DNA of 64,000 nucleotides from contig JAKJHU010000023.1 of NCBI GenBank assembly GCA_022316685.1, positions 4,854,692 through 4,918,691 of the forward strand. Direction: 5' to 3'. Shown here piece after piece: positions 11,185 through 20,674 of this stretch. The position numbers were made by a program, and so were the translations under genes. How positions within the stretch are numbered: the stretch's first letter is position 1; each line of letters opens with the position of its first letter. The notes below the pieces were generated by a model. The model did not search any database, had not been told where the DNA came from, and worked only from the letters and a program-made list of their open reading frames with translations. Source of the stretch: Progne subis subis. Its lineage: Eukaryota; Chordata; Aves; Passeriformes; Hirundinidae.

Positions 11185-11489
11185 TTAGCATTCAAGCAGG
11201 GGTCATTCAGGAAAGCGACATCATCCTGGGAAAAATCTTCCCTCCTTTTCCTCCTGAAAGCTGCCTGAGTAACCTGTGGCAGTTTCTTTTTCTCCCCTGA
11301 GACCTTCGGGACATAGGGCCTCACCCATTTTGATGGTAACCATCTCGGCCCCGTGGGGGTGGACACGCAAGCGTACCCATGACCCCACGTGACCAAATCA
11401 TGAGGTCCCTCTGTCCTTCCAGTTTCAGGGTCCCAGACCATGACTGGTGGCCTCTCTTTGATGTTTAGCTGCGGGTTTGCCCCGAAATG
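11163..11489 (-). pseudogene. pol: pol: integrase C-terminal domain
   Basis: This stretch continues the integrase frame after an in-frame TGA at 11490-11492. It includes the segment PETGRTEGPHDLVTWGHGYA and the following GPRWLPSKWVRPY, which matches the C-terminal DNA-binding (SH3-like) region of class II integrases. The frame ends at 11163, so pol and env nearly abut or overlap, as is normal in retroviruses. The stop before it would remove this domain from any product. Confidence 0.88.
11172..11186 (-). promoter_or_regulatory. Candidate env splice acceptor
   Basis: Minus strand reads TTGTTTGTTTCAG, a pyrimidine-rich tract ending in AG at 11172, just upstream of the env signal-peptide coding stretch and downstream of the integrase end. 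With the leader donor at 16990 it could form the subgenomic env message. Other AGs nearby (for example near 11151) are possible alternatives. Confidence 0.5.
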
Positions 11490-12785
11490 TCAAATGATCG
11501 GAGGGTTTAAAAACTCGAAGGTGCTGTTTAAAAAATTCAAAGTGAATAGAGTCCTGGCCAATCGGGTCTGTGGTGTTTCTGTTTTCAACACCGGTTGTTG
11601 TTGGTTGAGGACCCTTTTGATTTCCCTGTGGGTCCTCTCCATCACTGCTTGGCCTGTCGGGGTATGAGGGATGCCAGTTTTATGACCCACTCCCCATTGT
11701 TGCAGGAAGCTGCAGAATTCCTTGGAATGGTACACTGGGCCATTATCAGTTTTTAATTCTTTTGGGATGCCCATGAAGGAGAAAGCCTGGATGATGTGTT
11801 TAATTGCACCCGAGGTCTTCTCCCCTGCGTGGGCAGAAGCGAAAACTGCACCGAAGAAGGTGTCCACTGACACGTGCACATATTTAGATCGGCCGAATTG
11901 GGGGATATGTGTCACGTCAGTCTGCCACAGCTCACAGCTGTTCAGACCTCTGGGGTTCACTCCCGCACTTAAGGTGGGAAGTGCATGCTGATTACATGAG
12001 GGACATGTAGCTACAATTGCTTTAGCCTGTTCCTGGGTGATGTGAAACTGGCGAACAAGGCCAGGCGCATTCTGATGGTGAAGCTGATGGCTGAGCTTTG
12101 CCTGCTCAAAAATGCTTGGCAATGGGGCCATCGCTGCAGGAGCAGCAAGGGCATCAGCCCTTCTGTTCCCTTCAGCTATGAACCCTGGCAAATCAGTGTG
12201 TGATCTCGTATGCATCACAAAGAATGGCTGCTCTCTGTGGGAGACAAGCTTAACAAGCTTAGAGAGCAGCTCAAACAGTGCTGTGTTAGACACTTCCTGC
12301 AGTGTTGCCTGATCTGCCCTCGATACCACCCCAGCTACATAAGCAGAGTCTGTTACTAAATTGAAGGGTTCGGGGAACCTTTCAAAAGCTCTGACAACAG
12401 CGGCCAACTCAGCAACCTGAGGTGATCCCTCCACCTCGGCAACATCTGTCTCCCACTGCTGAGTCTGAGGGTCCTTCCAAGTCATGACTGACTTGTGGGA
12501 CCTTCCGGACGCGTCCGTGAAAACTGTCAGGGCCTCTAAAGGCTTCCTGCTCCGAACATCTTTCAAATTCAGTGTGAATTTGGCATCCTGATTAAAAATT
12601 TTGTGGGCTGGCCGATGAATTGAGATTTGCCCAGTGAAGGAATCCAGAGCAAACTGCAGTGCTTCATATTCCTGAAGCAGGTGTTCTAACATTGCCTTTG
12701 TAATTTGGCCCGATCTTAATCCAATTGGAATGTCAATGCATTCAAAATCACACCCTGCCAATTCCCTGATCCAGACTCTGGCTTT
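11490..12785 (-). pseudogene. pol: pol: RNase H and integrase core
   Basis: A 423-codon open stretch from about 12761, in the same frame as the YMDD segment but separated from it by a TGA at 12786-12788. RNase H residues are visible: TDAS near the start, AELAAV with the catalytic Glu, VTDSAYV, and GNRRADAL. The integrase zinc-binding region follows (HQLHHQ ... CPSC), then the catalytic core with WQTDVTHIP (first Asp), KTDNGPVYHS (second Asp) and the helix GQAVMERTHREIK (Glu). All three D,D-35-E acidic residues are therefore present. It ends at the TGA at 11490. Integrase and RNase H are among the least decayed parts of this provirus. Confidence 0.95.
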
Positions 12786-13451
12786 TCAGATCAGTTCAGC
12801 CACCAGTTCCTGTGGATGTGTCATTCTCTTGGACCTTTGATGGCTAAGAAAGACCCATTCTATGATTAGAAGCAGGTCCTCTCTGCCCTGGTCCTTTTTG
12901 ATGTTATTTCTCCATTGGAAAATGACTCCATGTAGGTGTGGCAATTTCCCCATTATTATGAATTTGAAAGGCAGGTCTGGATCACACCTGTGAGCCTGCC
13001 GAGTGGACATGAGATGCTGTACCTTTTCCAGCGCCTCCTTCGCTTCTGGGGTTAGTTCCCTGGGAGAACTCAGCTCCTCTCCCCCTTTCAATAAATTGAA
13101 AAGAGGGGCTAGGTCCTCGGTTGTGAGGCCTAGCCAGGGTCTCACCCAATTCAATGCCCCACACAGCTGATGGACATCTGCAAGGGTCTGAATTTTGGCC
13201 TTGATTTCCAATTTCTGCGGCACAATGGTCCGCTTGCCAATTTCCATCCCAAGGTACCTCCAAGGTGGCATCCTTTGAACCTTGTCTTCCTGCAGCTCGA
13301 ACCCTGCAACAACCAATGCATTAATTGTCAGGTCAAGCGCGTGGGACAAGACATCATCGGTGGGGGCACACACAAGCACATCATCCATATAATGATGGAT
13401 GACTGCTTTCTCTGTGGCTACGCAAGACCGGGGACAGCAAGGAAGCCACAT
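12786..13451 (-). pseudogene. pol: pol: reverse transcriptase, YMDD segment and connection domain
   Basis: A 221-codon frame containing [13 protein letters not shown], the catalytic YMDD palm motif, followed by GFELQEDKVQ and WRYLGMEIG, the usual downstream reverse transcriptase motifs, and then the thumb and connection region. It is shifted by one base relative to the upstream reverse transcriptase frame; the change of frame lies between about 13405 and 13450, just before the YMDD motif. It ends at a TGA (12786-12788), after which the same frame continues into RNase H. A TGA there fits a C-to-T change in a CGA codon. Confidence 0.94.
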
Positions 13452-14031
13452 ACCACTGGCAGATGATAGGTGACACCTTCATCCCTTGGGGAAGAACCCT
13501 CCAATGGTAGCGTTTGCTCAGGGCCCCTCGGTTAACGGTGGGAACCGAGAATGCAAAACGTGGTGCATCATCAGGGTGTAGGGAGAAGAAACAATCTTTT
13601 ATATCTATAACAGCCAATTTCCAATTTTGTGGGAGCATGGTCGGGGTAGGCATCCCAGGTTGAAGAGAGCCCACGTCTTCTATCACGTTGTTAATTTGTC
13701 TGAGATCCTGGAGGAGTCTCCACTTGTCCTTCCCCGGCTTCCGGATAACGAAAACCGGCAAATTCCAAGGGCTGGTGGTCTCTACAATGTGACCCTTAGC
13801 TAACTGCTCCTCCACGAGCTCTTCGAGCGCCTTCAATTTCTGTTTTGAAAGCGGCCACTGTTCCACCCACACTGGCGAATCTGTTTTCCAATTCAGCTTG
13901 TGGGTAGGGCGCTCCTCAGCGACCGCCACCCAAAAATCCTGTGGGGGGTCTGGGATGTCAATTGTGACTCCCCACTGGGCCATCAGGTCTCTCCCCAACA
14001 AGGGTTCCCTATAATCCAAAACAAAAGGGCA
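13381..14031 (-). pseudogene. pol: pol: reverse transcriptase N-terminal half (fingers and palm)
   Basis: Same frame as the dUTPase/protease part, from which it is separated by a TAA at 14032-14034. It opens with the end of the protease ([11 protein letters not shown]). The reverse transcriptase then shows [35 protein letters not shown], the first catalytic Asp in [16 protein letters not shown] and [12 protein letters not shown]. These are in the expected order and spacing for a class II enzyme. After ICQWY the frame becomes meaningless because of the frameshift before YMDD, and it stops at 13381. Confidence 0.95.
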
Positions 14032-14706
14032 TTAACTGGCCAATTGCCCTTTTGGCCCCTTAATTTGAACCACACTCTTTGATTGTTTGGCCAATTGCAT
14101 TCCCCCTATTCCTTGCACGTGTCCTGCCACGTTTTCCAAGGCCCAACGTGACGGCCAGTGCTTAGCTGGGATTACAGTCACGTGTGCCCCCGTGTCGAGC
14201 GGGCCTGTGTTGTTAATGGCCTCATCACCCACCTGTAACTCACATCCCACCTGGGGTTTCACTTCTGTGATGCTGTGCATGGGACAAGCTGTTGGTATGT
14301 TATCTTCTTCCAGTCGTTCCCAGGTGGGTATGATCTGGGCAACTATCTGCCCTTTAGGTAGGACTGTTGGTGGGCGAGTGCAGCGTAGCCAGAGAACAAA
14401 CTTTCCAGAATTGTTATCAAGTGTTCCTGGAAGAATTTTGATCTCTTTTGGGGTGTGTTTGCAGTCCCCCACAATGATGAGCTTACCTTTGACTCTTGGC
14501 CAGGTACCCTGCTCACTGTTGTCAACTGACACAAAATTCCAGTCGTCGTCTTTCAGGTGCAAACCCTCCGTGAGCTGCAACCTGTAGGGGGTATATTTAG
14601 AATTGGTTGTCAAAATCGGTTGTGCCATGTCATGATCCGTATAAGTCATTTCCAGTGTGTTATTTTTCCCTTGGCTCCCTTTCCCCTCCCCTTCTGCCCG
14701 GTCCAC
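14032..14706 (-). pseudogene. pro: pro: dUTPase-like domain and aspartic protease
   Basis: A 224-codon frame with no ATG start, as expected for a product made by ribosomal frameshifting from gag. Its first two thirds resemble a betaretroviral dUTPase (late motif LPKGQIVAQIIP). The protease follows with its active site in LDTGAHVTVIP and a GIGG flap-like segment. A TAA at 14032-14034 cuts the protease before its conserved LLGRDL segment, which is still readable in the same frame downstream. The frame is +1 (equivalent to -2) relative to gag, whereas betaretroviruses normally use -1, so a small indel near the junction is likely. An A8 run at 14738-14745 is a candidate slip site. Confidence 0.88.
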
Positions 14707-14737
14707 CCCGCAGGGCGGACCTGCGCTCTTTCACCAG

Positions 14738-14745
14738 TTTTTTTT
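14738..14745 (-). promoter_or_regulatory. A8 run, candidate gag-pro slip site
   Basis: Eight consecutive A on the sense strand (CACAAAAAAAACTGG) near the end of gag. In the gag frame it reads as AAA AAA, compatible with -1 slippage on lysine codons. The downstream dUTPase frame is not the -1 frame, so the role is uncertain. Confidence 0.3.
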
Positions 14746-15825
14746 GTGAGGGTTTAAACCCTCTCCCTTTTTCCCCTTCCCCTCCCCCTTTTTTGTTTTT
14801 GAGGTCCTCTAATTCTTTCTTGAGGGGGCATTTGGAAACCCAATGCCCCAAATTCCCGCACAAAAAACACTTCTGGGAGCTTTGAGCAGAAGGCTTCTTC
14901 CTGGTGTTCGGTGTTTTTCAGGAATCTTCAGCTTCCATGGCTGCAACTTGATGAGGTTTGGGCCGTGGACCTGTAGAGGAGCTCATAAAAGGCACCTTTA
15001 CCTGACATACCTGAAGCATGTCTGGTAAGGTTGGTTTGGGGTTTAGGGGTAAACTTAAAATCGCAGCACGACATAAATCATTTGCATTTGAAAACGCAAT
15101 CTCCGTTAAAATGTGTTCCCGAGCCATTTCATTTTTGACCTGAGCTTCAATAGCTCGGGACAGTCTGTCTACAAAATCTGTGAAAGACTCCCTTTGGTCC
15201 TGCTTGATTTTCGAATATGAAATCGATGGACCTTGTGTTTGCATGCTGAAGAATGCAGTCAGGGCTGTGTCTCTCACTACATGGAGGCACTGGACAGGAA
15301 TGACCACTTGGTCAGTGGCTTCTGCCCACTGCCCCTCACCAGCCAGGTGGTCTAGAGTGATGGGGTTTCCCTGAGCATCCACTCTAGTGTTAACATGGTT
15401 GAGAAGCCCTGGTAAGGCATCCTGGAGCAGCTGTTTCCAAGCTGTGACCCATAGGATATACTCCATTGAGTTCAACAAACAAGAAAACAGGTACTTTAAA
15501 TCAGCAGGCACCACCTCCTCTGCAGAGAGGTCTGCTTTGAGGACCCCCCTGAAATATGGCCTATCACGGCCATATATTCTGTGAGCTTTGCAGATCTCTT
15601 TGATGGTGGCTCGGGGAACTGGGTGATACTCTGCCCTGTTGTTACCCCGCGGGCATTGTGGAAGGTAACAGGGGCAAGGGTGGGAATGGAGCAGGAGCCG
15701 GCAGCTGCATCTGCCCCCGTTCCCTGCTCGGGCACTTCCGGGTTTGAGGGAGCGAGCAAGCCCCTGCCCTGAGGCACTTGGTTGCCTGCAATCGCGTCCC
15801 TGCAGGGGGCGCGGTTTTCCCGGGG

Positions 15826-16260
15826 GGGTGACGTCATCGAGGAGTGGGTGTGTGGGGGGGATCCCAGGGGAGCGGGCTCGAGCCCCGGCGGCGCGGGACC
15901 GGGCTGCTCCGGGGCGGGCGGCGGCGCGGCGGCTGCGGGGGGGAAGGGGTGCCAGCAGTGCGCACGCGTAGCCACCGGGGGGTGGGGGGGCGGCGCGGCG
16001 TCGGCACGCGGCACGGCCAGACCAGGTGCCGCGCGGGTCGGGGGCGGGGCCGCGCGGGTCGGGGCCGGGGGCGGACGGGGCGGGGCCGCACGGGGCTCGG
16101 GGGGGTGGGGCCGCACGGCAGGCGCCCGACGTCACAGGGGTAAGGCGGGGCGGGGGAGGGGGGCGGGGCGGGGCCGCGCCGTGCGGGCACCACGTCACCG
16201 GGGCAGGGAGGGGTGGGCGGCGCTGAGGGGGCGGGGGAGTCCCCTGCCATGTGGTCTCCA
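15826..16260 (-). repeat. Extremely GC-rich, proline-coding block inside gag
   Basis: Counting bases at 15901-16200 gives 258 G or C out of 300 (86 percent), against the AT-rich surroundings. It contains many CpGs and an imperfect 21-bp tandem period: GCCGCGCGGGTCGGGG at 16028 and again at 16049, with a variant near 16085. The gag frame reads it as Pro/Arg/Ala-rich sequence between matrix and capsid, where retroviruses often have a proline-rich region, but it is unusually long and GC-rich. Confidence 0.85.
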
Positions 16261-16789
16261 CCATCTTGGGGACCCCGAGCGGACCATGTGGCTTCGGACC
16301 CAGTTCCCCCCCCCCACAGAAAAATGAACGCGGCATTTTTCAACCAGGGAAAATGGGGAGGGAGGATTGTCTCCTGCAGCATGGCCAGAGCTGCCTGAAA
16401 CTTCCCTGCCGCTCCATTCAGAACGCTTTCCCGGGGACACGGGGACCGGGGGAAAGAGTGGGGGGAGGAGGGGGAGAACACGTTTCTCGGCTGGGCTCTT
16501 TCTGCACTCCCTTTTGAGACTGAATTGCTGAACTTAACTTCGTTGCTACAGTAAAATACTTTGTAGCCTTTTTGTCTCCAGTTTGAATGAGCCGAATTAA
16601 TTTGTTTTCTACAGTGCTACAGAAATCAGCGCTGCAGACTCTGAACGGGGAAACTTGGGGAAAATGCAGATGAACCCAGCGAACAAAACTTCTTAACTCA
16701 CAGTTTGAGATATTCAATTCAGCATCGTTAACAACCGAAGCATAGTTTTAATACAACCTTTTCTGAGCAACCGTTAGCTTTCCACCCAT

Positions 16790-17270
16790 GTTTTGATACT
16801 AAGTTGCTTTTGAACCCAAACCCAGATGAAAGCACTCCCCCCGCAGGACCCCAGTTCGCTCAAAATCACAGGAGGTTTAACCCTTTAGCTGCGCAGCTAT
16901 TTTTGGAGGACTTTTTCCTCCCCAATGGCTTCCTCCTCCCTCGGGGGAACCCTAAAACCAGTAAATATGTCCCGTTGTGGGTATACTTACCTGTTCCTGT
17001 GCCTGGGGGGTGCGTGGGTCTGGATGATCTGCCGCAAGAAGGACTCCGGTGGGGGCCCGAAGCTCCCCTTCTTTCCCCTGGAACTTGGCTTGTTTAAAAG
17101 TCAATTTCACAGGGGTGCATGACGCCCAGAGACTGTTCTTCGGGCTAAATCAGCCCCAGTCCGTTCGCAGGGTCCGCCTCGTCTCCAGGGGGCCCTGCGT
17201 GGGCGCGGACGCTCTGTCTCCGTGGAGCCGTGCCCCACGTGGTCGAAGCTGCTTCTGCCGGCATGGTCTG
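16790..17270 (-). other. Provirus leader (5' untranslated region)
   Basis: About 480 bp between the primer binding site and the gag ATG. It would hold the packaging signal, but I cannot identify one by eye. It contains the consensus splice donor at 16990. Confidence 0.8.
16981..16993 (-). promoter_or_regulatory. Major splice donor in leader
   Basis: Minus strand reads CAG followed by GTAAGTATAC, a full match to the MAG/GTRAGT donor consensus, with the cut between 16991 and 16990. It lies about 200 bp upstream of the gag ATG, the usual place for the donor of the env message. Confidence 0.75.
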
Positions 17271-17288
17271 CTCCATGTTGGCGCGCCA
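17271..17288 (-). promoter_or_regulatory. Primer binding site, tRNA-Lys-like
   Basis: Minus strand reads TGGCGCGCCAACATGGAG starting three bases after the 5' LTR end. It resembles the tRNA-Lys (1,2 type) primer site of betaretroviruses, with one inserted G and two substitutions. Lys priming is typical of class II viruses. Confidence 0.75.
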
Positions 17289-17291
17289 ATT

Positions 17292-18001
17292 TGTGTCTGG
17301 TTCTGTCCCCGCTCCGGGCGGGAGATGACCTCTGGCTAGCTCGGTCAACACAGACACAGATGTATCCAGTTCGTTTCGGCTTCTTGGCTTAGCAGCTGGA
17401 GCCCATAGTGTCGAGACAGTCAACGGCAGCAGAAGAGAAAAGGCTGGCTCTCAGCTTAGCAGGTTAAAAGATGTTTATTAGCTCAGGAGTTGAGGAGCTG
17501 AGAGCTCCGAGGCTGAGAGCTGGGAGCTCCGAGGCTGAGAGCTCGAGAGCTCCAAGGCTGAGAGCTCTGAGAGGAGGCTGAGAGCTGAGCAGCTGAGCGG
17601 CTGAGAGCGTTTGAATCTCCCTCCTCCACCTTATAAGCGGGGGAGGGATTCCAGGGAGGATACAACAAGACAACAAATCAGGGGATTCAGGGGGTAACAA
17701 GGTGTGCCCACCCCCAAGCCTCGGACCAACCACCTCCAGAGGAAAAGTATTCCCCCCAGGCTACCTATGCACCCGAAGCCCTCTCCCTGAGGTTTCACAG
17801 TCTTGGGAGGGGTAGGCAGGCTGCCCCAGAGCAAGCAGAGGCAGAGGGGATGTTACAAGTCATGTGAGGGGTGGGATGATTGACACAAAATACCTTATTA
17901 TACAGACAACACAAAAGGGATACAGAATTGGGGATACAGTGAAATGAAACATAACATAAGCTTCTTACAAAAACCTAATAAAACAGTTTTGCACCACCAC
18001 A
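17292..18001 (-). mobile_element. 5' LTR of provirus
   Basis: A 710-bp LTR with the same ends as the 3' LTR (TGTGTCTGG at 17292, CCACCACA at 18001). Sense-strand order: U3, TATA-like CTTATAAG at about 17628-17637, tandem GAGCTC-rich repeat, AATAAA (17474-17479), U5. Outside the repeats I count about seven single-base differences from the 3' LTR. It also has an 8-bp duplication (GACAACAA near 17668), a longer tandem repeat, and a replaced patch near 17790-17830 that destroys the right arm of the U3 palindrome. Confidence 0.96.
17628..17637 (-). promoter_or_regulatory. TATA-like box of 5' LTR promoter
   Basis: CTTATAAG lies between U3 and the tandem-repeat/poly(A) region. It is identical in the 3' LTR at about 10208-10217. 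It would position transcription start in the GAGCTC-rich stretch. Confidence 0.65.
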
Positions 18002-18007
18002 ATACCA
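18002..18007. repeat. Provirus target-site duplication ATACCA (right)
   Basis: Exact partner of 9886-9891. Confidence 0.95.
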
Positions 18008-18765
18008 GTAAAAGTTCTGCTATGGCAAGTGAAAACAGCACAAATCTCAGTGCAAACTAATCTTTTCTCTGTTTCCCAGAGGAGATATATATGTATTTGG
18101 TGCATCTGCATTAACATTTTAGTTCAGTTCTAAGACAGGTTTTGAATCCAGTCTTCTGAACAACCCTTCAAATGTGCTTTGAATCACATTTCAGAGCTCT
18201 TTAGGATGAAAACTAGAATCTTTTGTATGAATCTAAAATGAAATATGCACTCCAGGGGTACCTCTAATACTCTCTTAACTACTCCCAGGCATTGAATCCA
18301 TGGGCTTGGTTTTGAGACCACCTGAAGTAATAATCCTTCTAAATGCTTATGGAATGAATGTCAGCTCCTGAGTGCCATCTGTTTTTCTGCAGATAAAGTC
18401 CTGTTGACCTGCATTACTTGCTAATGTACAAATCATTATACTTCCATCCTATTCAAGCTCATTTGTCTTCATGCCTGAGCTACATTAAACATGTACCATG
18501 TCTCTTTTTTGTGGTGAATTTGAACTGGCACTTGACAGAAACCACAAAAAAAGCCTAGATGAACTACTTTCTTGGTCAGTCATTGAGAATAATTACACGG
18601 CGAATGGGGATATTTTCGTACTTACTTACATTTGAGTTTTTATAATTATTCTGAATAATAAAAATAGGCATAGAACTCCATGCCTTCATCTTTGTTTTTA
18701 TTTTTATCCCAACATATAGTTGTCATCTAATCATGTCTGAACAATCTTCTTTCTCCTAGTCATTA
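18008..18765. other. AT-rich spacer, nothing recognised
   Basis: Plain sequence between the provirus and the CR1 copy at 18769. No convincing reading frame or repeat is seen. Confidence 0.55.
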
Positions 18766-18768
18766 TGT

Positions 18769-19335
18769 AGAATCATAGAATTAAGGTTGAAAAAGACCTC
18801 TGAGATTATTGAGTCAAACTGTTAACTCGGCACCACCTTGTTCACCACCATTGTCCCCAGTGTCACATTCACATGCCTTTTGAATACTCCCAGTGATGAT
18901 TCCACCACTTCCCTGGTCAGCTTGTTCCAATGCCTGAACACCCTCTCATTTCAGAAATTTTTCCTATTATCTCATCCAAACCTTCCCTGGAACAACTTGT
19001 AGTCATTTTCTCTCTTCCTGCTGCGTTACTTGAGAGAAGAGGCCAACACCCATCTCACCACAAACTCCTTTCAGGCATTTGTAGAGTGATAAGGTTTCCC
19101 ACGGGTCTCCTTTGCTTCAGGCTAAACATCCCAGTTCCCTCAGCTGCTCCTCATCATATTTCTGCTCCAGACCCTTCCCCAGCTCCTTTGTTCTTCTCTG
19201 GACATGCTCCAGCACCACAGTTTACTGTAGTGAGGGGCACAAAACTGAACACAGTATATGAGGTGTGGCCTCACCAGCACCAAGTATGCACTGTGCATGT
19301 ATCACATGGTCTCTGTCATTGCAGCTCATAAAATT
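18769..19335 (-). mobile_element. CR1 LINE 3' part
   Basis: Starts on the plus strand with the reversed tail AGAATCATAGAATTAAGGTT and runs through the recognisable reverse-oriented CR1 3' segments (a stretch on cutting bleeding-edge fronts is not needed: markers include TCATTTTCTCTCTTCCTGCT near 19005 and CTCAGCTGCTCCTCATC near 19140-19155). It fades near 19335. The ORF2 frame on the minus strand is not intact. Confidence 0.92.
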
Positions 19336-20674
19336 CAGCTCTTTATTCTTGTGTTACCATTGTCTTGTTGTTCTTCTTCAAATTGTGAAGTCTACAGAAC
19401 TTTCTTGCATGCTTTCTTGTGAGTTGTAAACATCTCAGGTTTCTTCTTTTTTTCTTTTTTTTTTCTTTTTTTTTTTTTTTTTTTTAACCCTGTGTCCTTT
19501 TCTATTAGTCTGTTTGTCACAATATGTTCTACTCACATTACTTATACAGTAACAAGTCATGATCTTTCCAATAACTGGAGAGTTGCAAAGTAGCACCTTT
19601 TATCTCTACATAATTAGAAAAAAAATTACTTGATTCTTCTTTAAGTCTGTTTTGAGTTGAACCTAAATGGGTAATGTCAACTCTGTTGCTACCATAGAAA
19701 TTACTTAGAATAAAGAAACACTTCAGACTTACTTTCAGGATTGTGCATGTGTTCTCAAAATCTTGGCAAGGAATCACATTACTCTGCTTGGTTACCATAT
19801 TCACCATAAATCAAACTATACAATTGATTGTTCTAGTACCAAAGTCAGAACTACATTTTTTTCCCCAAAATCACAAGTAGGATAATATAACTACAAAATT
19901 ATTTTTAGAAGGGTTTAAAAGTGTGTAATACCTTATAAAAATTAGAATACATGTTTTGATCAGGTGTAATTGCTGCTTTTCTTTAAAGTGAAAGTACAGG
20001 GTAAAGGAAAACAAGAAATTAAATCTGACTTGATCTGAGTTCCCCCACCTTTTCTCAGGAGAATTTAAAGGAGATATTGTTTGCTATGTCATTAGTGAAT
20101 GTAGTTCAATCTTAATGTCTAAAAAGTTTTTATAATAACTTAACTTCCTGGAGGACTATCTTATAGAGACAGCGGGACAAAGCCTTCTCAAAGTTTGTGC
20201 AGACAACAAACTTAGATAAAAACTTCCATGTGGTCACAATACCTGATGACAGGTATTGAAATATCCTGGGTCTGTCCAAAATTACTTTCCATTACTTTAG
20301 AAGCAGGCTTTTCATTTATTCATGTACATTTTCAGGATTATCTAGTTTCACCCTTCACAGGCTGTGAACCATGGTGATGGAATCAGTGCATTCAGCTTTT
20401 AGTAGTTAGCAGTGGAGCATGAACCCCTACCAGAGATAGGGAATACAAGCAGCTTTTCCTTTTTTATATCCATTTGCTGTGGAGAGTGAGGTTATACTTA
20501 CCAGGTATTGCTGAAGAAAACAAAGAATGTTAAGTCATGAACCAAAACAAACTGACTTGAAAATTAAGTGTGATTAACTGTAGAGAAGAAATCACACCAC
20601 CTCTACAAAATCATACGTAAGGTTTCAATATATCCTGATGGGGAAAAAATTGACATAGACACTGAAGACAAAAC
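19336..20674. other. AT-rich spacer with a long T-rich tract
   Basis: Contains an impure poly-T tract at 19441-19485 and a small perfect hairpin at 20238-20257 (arms AATACCTG and CAGGTATT, 4-base loop). No gene was recognised. Confidence 0.55.

Larger units (their letters stand above)
14660..16789 (-). pseudogene. gag: gag: matrix, proline-rich region, capsid, nucleocapsid (broken)
   Basis: The start is the ATG at 16787-16789, chosen because it opens Met-Gly-Gly-Lys, a myristoylation-type N-terminus. A TAA follows as codon 14 (16748-16750). Beyond it the same frame reads a matrix-like segment (SFVRWVHLHFPQVSPF) to a stop at 16418. A neighbouring frame carries LNGAAGKFQAALAMLQ at about 16420-16370, so there is a one-base shift near 16425. 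A run of ten G (16306-16315) is the likely return point. A very GC-rich, proline-rich block follows, then the capsid with KQDQRESFTDFVDRLSRAIE as major homology region. A TGA at 14918-14920 interrupts before one CCHC zinc knuckle (CFLCGNLGHWVSKC). Only one knuckle is visible, whereas betaretroviruses usually have two. Confidence 0.92.
9892..18001 (-). mobile_element. Endogenous retrovirus, class II (betaretrovirus-like), defective
   Basis: An 8.1-kb provirus on the minus strand. Order in transcription direction: 5' LTR, tRNA-Lys-like primer site, leader with splice donor, gag, dUTPase/protease, reverse transcriptase, RNase H, integrase, env remnant, polypurine tract, 3' LTR. Class II assignment rests on the 6-bp target duplication, the Lys-like primer site, a dUTPase-like domain just upstream of the protease, a CCHC nucleocapsid motif and YMDD in the reverse transcriptase. 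All genes are broken (details under each). LTR similarity suggests a fairly recent insertion. I infer no coding capacity for a functional virus. The LTRs could still act as promoters or polyadenylation sites. Confidence 0.96.

Noticed and set aside
10556..11191. env as a captured host gene (syncytin-like)
   Set aside because: The surface subunit and most of the TM ectodomain are absent and the start is broken, so no entry or fusion protein can be made.
15496..16481. Several long overlapping frames on both strands in the GC-rich block
   Set aside because: Very GC-rich DNA has few stop codons in any frame. Only the minus frame that joins the capsid is supported as gag.
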